Of a stretch of DNA of 64,000 bases, positions 60,301-64,000 are shown in pieces (position 1 is the first letter of the stretch; each line of letters starts with the position of its first letter). The translations under genes and the position numbers were made by a program. This stretch comes from Chondrosia reniformis (taxonomy: Eukaryota; Porifera; Demospongiae; Chondrillida; Chondrillidae), in assembly GCA_947172415.1 (NCBI GenBank), contig OX359191.1, forward strand, positions 1,364,001 through 1,428,000. The letters are read 5' to 3'. The notes beneath the pieces were generated by a model. That model did not search any database and was not told the DNA's origin. It was given only the letters and a program-made list of their open reading frames with translations.

Positions 60301-62731
60301 AAGGGATTTCTTATTTAGGCCTCCGTTTGTTAGAAAACGGAGGACAAAGTCTGCATATTAATGGCCATAGGACTATAGAAAACCTATGGAAAATTTATAT
60401 TCAAACCATGTGTTATATTAATAAAATTTTTCAATTTGTCAGATAACTCTGAAACCAACATATATCATGGTACATGTGCATAGGAAACGTCTGGCGAAGT
60501 TTTGCTTAATTAAATGAGAAAAATAATCAAGATAATAATGAAGAATTCAATGTTACGATTGTGCAATCTGATGATGTATTATGATGTTTCTCTTTTGCGT
60601 CACCAACACCTCTCGTATGTCGCTCCGTAAACATTTAGTGAATCTTGTGACATTGCAAAAACGTCACCGCCTCGTTGCTAAAGAAGATCATCCCTTTCGC
60701 GGCTATGACAAGTCGACGCTCTCCTACGAGAAGGAGCTACGGAATAAGCGAGTTGCAGCGAAGGTTAGATAAAGCGTATTTGTATACGTTCATGTTAAGT
60801 TTAAGCCAGAATTGTTGCTATATATTGATGTTAAATAAATAAAATAAATTCGTTTAGACGACCGTAGTAAAACTTTGGTAGTTTAAGCTCCGCCATCTCT
60901 TCTTTTGTTTTCTGTTAATATTTTTACTGGAATTTTTGCTGATAATGGCATGCAGATGCATCATCTTCCAGTCTATACTAAGGTGTGAAAAGGTAATTGG
61001 AAGGCCATGCGTTTAACCTTATATGATCTGTAGAGACTACTACTCTGTATGCAGCAGTTGAGAATTTCAGTGTGGCTAAAGTCTTGTAGCGTTTAATATA
61101 CCTGATTGTGATTATTTTGGGAGTCACTTGCATCCGTGTATAAATTTGTAACTTGCATATATATATACACGTATATAACCCATTGCAATAGTGTTGTATA
61201 TAATGATTGTGTCTGAACCCATGCAACATGCATGCCCAAATGAATATATTTCAGTGGATGTCGGAGGCAATGGGCTATAAAATATCCCATTGCCAGGGCA
61301 TTCTGTCATCCCAGGATTGAAATGGTTAAAAAAGCAAGGGAATGCTTGAAATTTGATTATATCAAAGGAATAAATGTATTAGATTTCTTAATTCTTGTAT
61401 AAACGATTTTATGCATGCTGTATTGGCAACATGCAAGCTGTTATCATACTGTATTCTCTAGCTTTATTAGTTATTTGCTGTTTGTTTTTTTCAGGTCATG
61501 ATCAAAATCCTATCCTCCCTCCAAGTACTAGTTCAATGGACTTTGATGTTACAGCAGTACCTCTTCAAACTCCAGGAAAAACCTCTAACCTGTTTTCAAA
61601 TCACTCAGCTGTTCTCCCATCAAAAAGAAGTACCAGATTGTTAGGTATGCTAACAATACATTATTATCACAAATCCAGGGCCAGATGTAGGGTATTTATT
61701 GCAATTAAAATGAATATGGGATGTATATACCTATTTTCCATATTCATATCTAGTACTACATACATACTGCCTTGTGTTTTATATATAAATTAATTGTATA
61801 TATGTATCAGATACTCTCCAAGTAGGAATGGCCAGGGGAAAAAGTGGCCGCCCTATCCAATGTATTAGCAAGCAACACCTCATAAATCACCAACGAAGCG
61901 ATTTTCGGTTACATTTGGTTATTTGCGGCCATTAATGCACGCTTTTCTAAATGCCAAAACATGTTTCGATGCTCTACACGCTCTACAGCATTCAAAAAGT
62001 GGCTAACCAGGAATAGGCCCATTTCCAAAATTCATTTCTTCTTCTTTTATTGAATAGACTATACCGCTAATATGCGAACTTATGCAGGCACGTACAAGTT
62101 ATAAATTGTCATAAATATTTCCGAACTAGGGAATAGACAGCCCTAAATCTGAATGTGCTCTACAAGAAGCATGTTAATTGTGAAAAGCGAAAATTGTGGT
62201 GCAAAAAGTATCGAAAGGAATGGTGCGCCCAAACACAGAAGTGTATGGTTATATTTCAGTATACATGCAACTTCTGTATGATTATCCTTATCATAATGCA
62301 CTGTCTTGTTTCGATACTATTTGCAGATGTATTAGTGAACACTGCCATTCCTACTTCTAACATGCATCATTTTTGTAAATGTTTTTTATTTACTTGTTGT
62401 ATATATTATATACCAACTAAGATAATGTTGTGAATCATAATAATTGTGTGTAGAATCTGTCCCCTCAGACCAAGATCTTCAAAAGTACATTGTTAACAAG
62501 TGCTCTGCTAAGTGGAGGTCTATCGGTACTTATTTAAATTTAGATAGTAACATTTTAGAAGGAATTCGTGTTGATACTCACTTACCAGATAGCCAAGAGA
62601 AATTATTTAAAGTTCTGGTAACATGGAAGAAAAATTCAAACAGTACATGGAAGGTACTCATTGAGGCTTTAGAAAATGCTGAACAAAAGAGTATTGTTGA
62701 AGAATTAGTGAAAGACTATCAATTTAATTAA
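48339..62731 (+). CDS. CCCH zinc finger - SF1 helicase - coiled coil - ZU5 - Death protein (21 exons, 1820 aa)
   Basis: Exons: 48339-48467, 49159-49333, 49477-49845, 50031-50238, 50512-51472, 51857-52052, 52193-52458, 52883-52970, 53433-54571, 54654-54728, 54802-54873, 55334-55507, 55806-55925, 56012-56065, 57484-57549, 57714-57747, 57834-58399, 58642-58788, 59812-60007, 61495-61644, 62454-62731. Phase is continuous throughout. Reading: CCCH finger about aa 68-90 (C-x9-C-x5-C-x3-H); charged helix 225-290; helicase about 440-870 with Walker A GPFGTGKT (466-473), Walker B LDEAAQ (Asp583-Glu584), AGDHLQ (609-614), NYRCH (about 675) and NTVLTRAK with Arg842; unassigned region 880-1177; coiled coil about 1178-1375; ZU5-like about 1395-1560 (VEAVGGDFTL, EIPQGAF); unassigned 1565-1728; Death fold about 1731-1815 (WRSIGTYLNL, VLVTWKK, LIEAL). 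The helicase half resembles HELZ/HELZ2/MOV10; the C-terminal half resembles UNC5/PIDD-type ends. The exon 9 donor (tta/gttagt) is weak, so a two-gene split is the main alternative. Confidence 0.8.
48600..49150. repeat. Diverged duplication in intron 1 of the helicase gene
   Basis: Two copies of a text block: tttgaaacctggctgttcaa...atatgaaacctg (48640-48705) and tttgaaacctggccattcaa...atatgaaacctg (48991-49050), each followed later by agtcttgtaactac and a gcatgttt block. Confidence 0.6.
56351..56484. mobile_element. Tc1/mariner-type MITE, 134 bp
   Basis: TACAGTGGAATCC (56351-56363) and GGATTCCACTGTA (56472-56484) are perfect 13-bp inverted repeats starting with TA, the usual mariner target. 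In intron 14 of the helicase gene. Confidence 0.75.
56798..57260. mobile_element. Repeat element with G17 homopolymer and inverted ends
   Basis: Left end agggttcaatcta and right end tagatagaaccct are imperfect inverted repeats. The interior holds a run of 17 G (57167-57183) followed by catgcccccagacccccta and a C/A run. A similar G/C-rich fragment occurs at 11306-11355. Intron 14 of the helicase gene. Confidence 0.55.
60617..60772 (+). CDS. Small ORF (51 aa) nested in an intron, hypothetical
   Basis: Starts ATG at 60617 and stops TAG at 60770-60772. The protein is basic and helical-looking (MSLRKHLVNLV at the start, then HPFRGYDKSTLSYEKELRN). The coding stretch is richer in G and C and uses CGT, CGC and CTC codons, unlike the surrounding intron. 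AATAAA lies 62 bases downstream (60834-60839). It could be a small nested gene or an intronless retrocopy. I do not recognise the family. Same strand as the host helicase gene, in the 1487-bp intron 19. Confidence 0.4.
   Translation: MSLRKHLVNLVTLQKRHRLVAKEDHPFRGYDKSTLSYEKELRNKRVAAKVR
61820..62356. mobile_element. Longer relative of the AAGTAGGAATGG MITE, 537 bp
   Basis: AAGTAGGAATGG at 61820-61831 and CCATTCCTACTT at 62345-62356. The right quarter matches the 149-bp MITE at 26170-26318, suggesting that the short form is an internal deletion of the long one. A weaker relic is seen at about 53270-53363. In intron 20 of the helicase gene. Confidence 0.7.
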
Positions 62732-63383
62732 ACAAATGGGATTTACATAAAGAATTAAGTGTATGGTTTGTATAGTTTTATAGTTGAATAATTAGACTAT
62801 GTACGCATATATATAGTTTTTTTTGTATAATTGGACATTCTATATATATAATACTGCTGTAAAATATAAATTTTATAATTTCTGAGCTGGAATTCAGTTA
62901 ACGGCATGTAAACCCTCTTAGTCATTGGCTACTTTACATTGGTTCCAGGTTGTTATTACAAGAGAATCTAATGAAAAGAAGGGTATACATGGGTAAACTA
63001 TGTGGATGAATTAGGGAAAGCAAATATAAATTAAATCATGTCTGAGTATAAAACAGCTAGTGCAATTTTTAAAATTTCAGAGTTAAGAATGTAATGTATA
63101 TATACGTATAGCTCCCACTACAAACAGAACCCAAAGTTTAAAGTATATGTAAGAAAGGAGAGTTGGTCAAAGTATACGTACATCTGATTCAATGCACATG
63201 ACATGCAATGATTATGTATGATTACGTACATGTTTTCCAGAAGACTGTATATACATGTACATGTACCCATCTGCGCATGCAACATTGATCAATCATTTGC
63301 AATGATTAAACATATGCATACAGCTATATATAAGCTATATATATAATATGCACCCTAGCCATTTAAATACATCTGTGCAGTAC
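62732..63383. other. 3' flank of the helicase-Death gene
   Basis: AT-rich, no coding sequence on either strand; I looked for the continuation of the minus-strand integrase-like exon here and did not find it. Confidence 0.5.
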
Positions 63384-63729
63384 CTTCAGGGTCAACCCTA
63401 TGAATACTTGCTCTTAACTTAGCTCGTGGCACCTTTATTCCTTCAGACAGTAAGTGACCAGCGATCATGACCTCACCATCATTGGGATGTACTTGCTTGA
63501 GAGTTGTAATTTTATCATCTAGCTCTCTGTCAGTTATGTCAGTGTAGGTCGACATTAAATCTGATGTTGCTAATTGAGCAATTTTATTGTATAGTGTCTT
63601 ACGACTAATACCAAGAATTTCTGCTATTTTTGATTTTGAAAAATTCAGTGACGTAAGATACTTGATATCTTCAACACTTACTTCCAAAGAAGGCCTTCCA
63701 GTGGTCTGAGATCTAGATGATTCAGCCAT
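63384..63729 (-). pseudogene. Isolated first exon of an integrase-like transposon protein (HTH)
   Basis: The minus frame starts MAESSRSQTTGRPSLEVSV and contains a resolvase-type helix-turn-helix (FSKSKIAEILGISRKTLYNK), then a conserved segment with GEVMIAGHLLSEGIKVPRAKLR and HRVDPEG. This layout is the N-terminal part of a family of eukaryotic integrase-core proteins, where a DDE domain follows. Here a good donor (gaag/gtactg) occurs at 63383-63384; reading through instead gives a stop at 63355. No DDE exon is seen in the remaining 650 bp before the convergent gene, so the copy is probably broken. Confidence 0.6.
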
Positions 63730-63875
63730 TTTTTGGTAAAAGATAGTACATGTGTCATATGAGGATATCCCTGGGTAATAATTTTTAAATTACATTGGCA
63801 GTACTTTTGCATGGTCACATGCACAATTCATGACACCATGTGACAATAGTGTGACCGCACATGCACTAAATATAT

Positions 63876-64000
63876 CAGTTGATACATAATAAATTTCAGT
63901 TGATATACCAGTTGATATACGTATAATATATATCAGTTGATATATGTAAATATCAGTTGATATTATAATATATATCAGTTGATATATAATAAATATCAGT
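63876..64000. repeat. Dispersed-tandem array of a palindromic 14-mer
   Basis: At least six copies of tatcagttgatat or close variants, spaced 15-30 bases, run off the end of the window. The unit is close to self-complementary. Confidence 0.8.

Overview
This window looks like nuclear DNA from an invertebrate animal, most likely a demosponge of the Amphimedon type. The evidence is spliced genes with GT-AG introns, very AT-rich intergenic DNA, many short foldback or MITE-like repeats, and metazoan domain mixtures (ZU5, Death, NIDO, AMOP, IPT, WWE-PARP). The organism is inferred from gene content; no alignment was run. There is no sign of prokaryotic operons, CRISPR, rRNA or tRNA genes.

Layout. 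(1) 1344-13692, plus strand: a 9-exon armadillo-repeat protein, about one repeat per exon, ending in a CaaX-like C-terminus. Its introns are full of repeats, including five copies of a family that carries a hammerhead-ribozyme-like core. (2) 13.7-19.1 kb: gene-poor, with minisatellites, hairpins and a TATA-led GC-richer island. (3) 19151-21748, plus: a PARP10/PARP14-like ADP-ribosyltransferase on one coding exon. (4) 22287-35785, plus: three tandem paralogous type I membrane proteins (signal peptide, FN3-like domain, Cys-containing ectodomain, TM helix, short tail). A decayed PARP fragment, an inverted pair of Penelope-like retroelement copies and a LINE fragment lie among them. (5) 37863-43375, minus: a NIDO-IPT-AMOP-VWD-EGF-EGF secreted protein (Mesh/MUC4-like). 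(6) 44096-47458, minus: Ig-like exons ending in a GPI-type hydrophobic tail, possibly two transcription units. (7) 48339-62731, plus: a 21-exon, 1820-codon open gene model joining a CCCH zinc finger, an SF1 helicase of the HELZ type, a coiled coil, a ZU5 domain and a C-terminal Death domain. (8) 63384-63729, minus: a lone HTH exon of an integrase-like transposon protein.

How the genes may work together. HELZ2 and PARP14 relatives are interferon-induced antiviral factors in vertebrates. The other loci encode variable-looking surface or secreted recognition and adhesion proteins. The block may therefore be an innate-immunity or allorecognition neighbourhood, but that is inference from families, not shown by sequence. 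The most novel item is the helicase-ZU5-Death fusion: a nucleic-acid-handling motor joined to a death-fold signalling end. All exon boundaries come from reading GT/AG sites and codon phase by eye; no transcript data were used.
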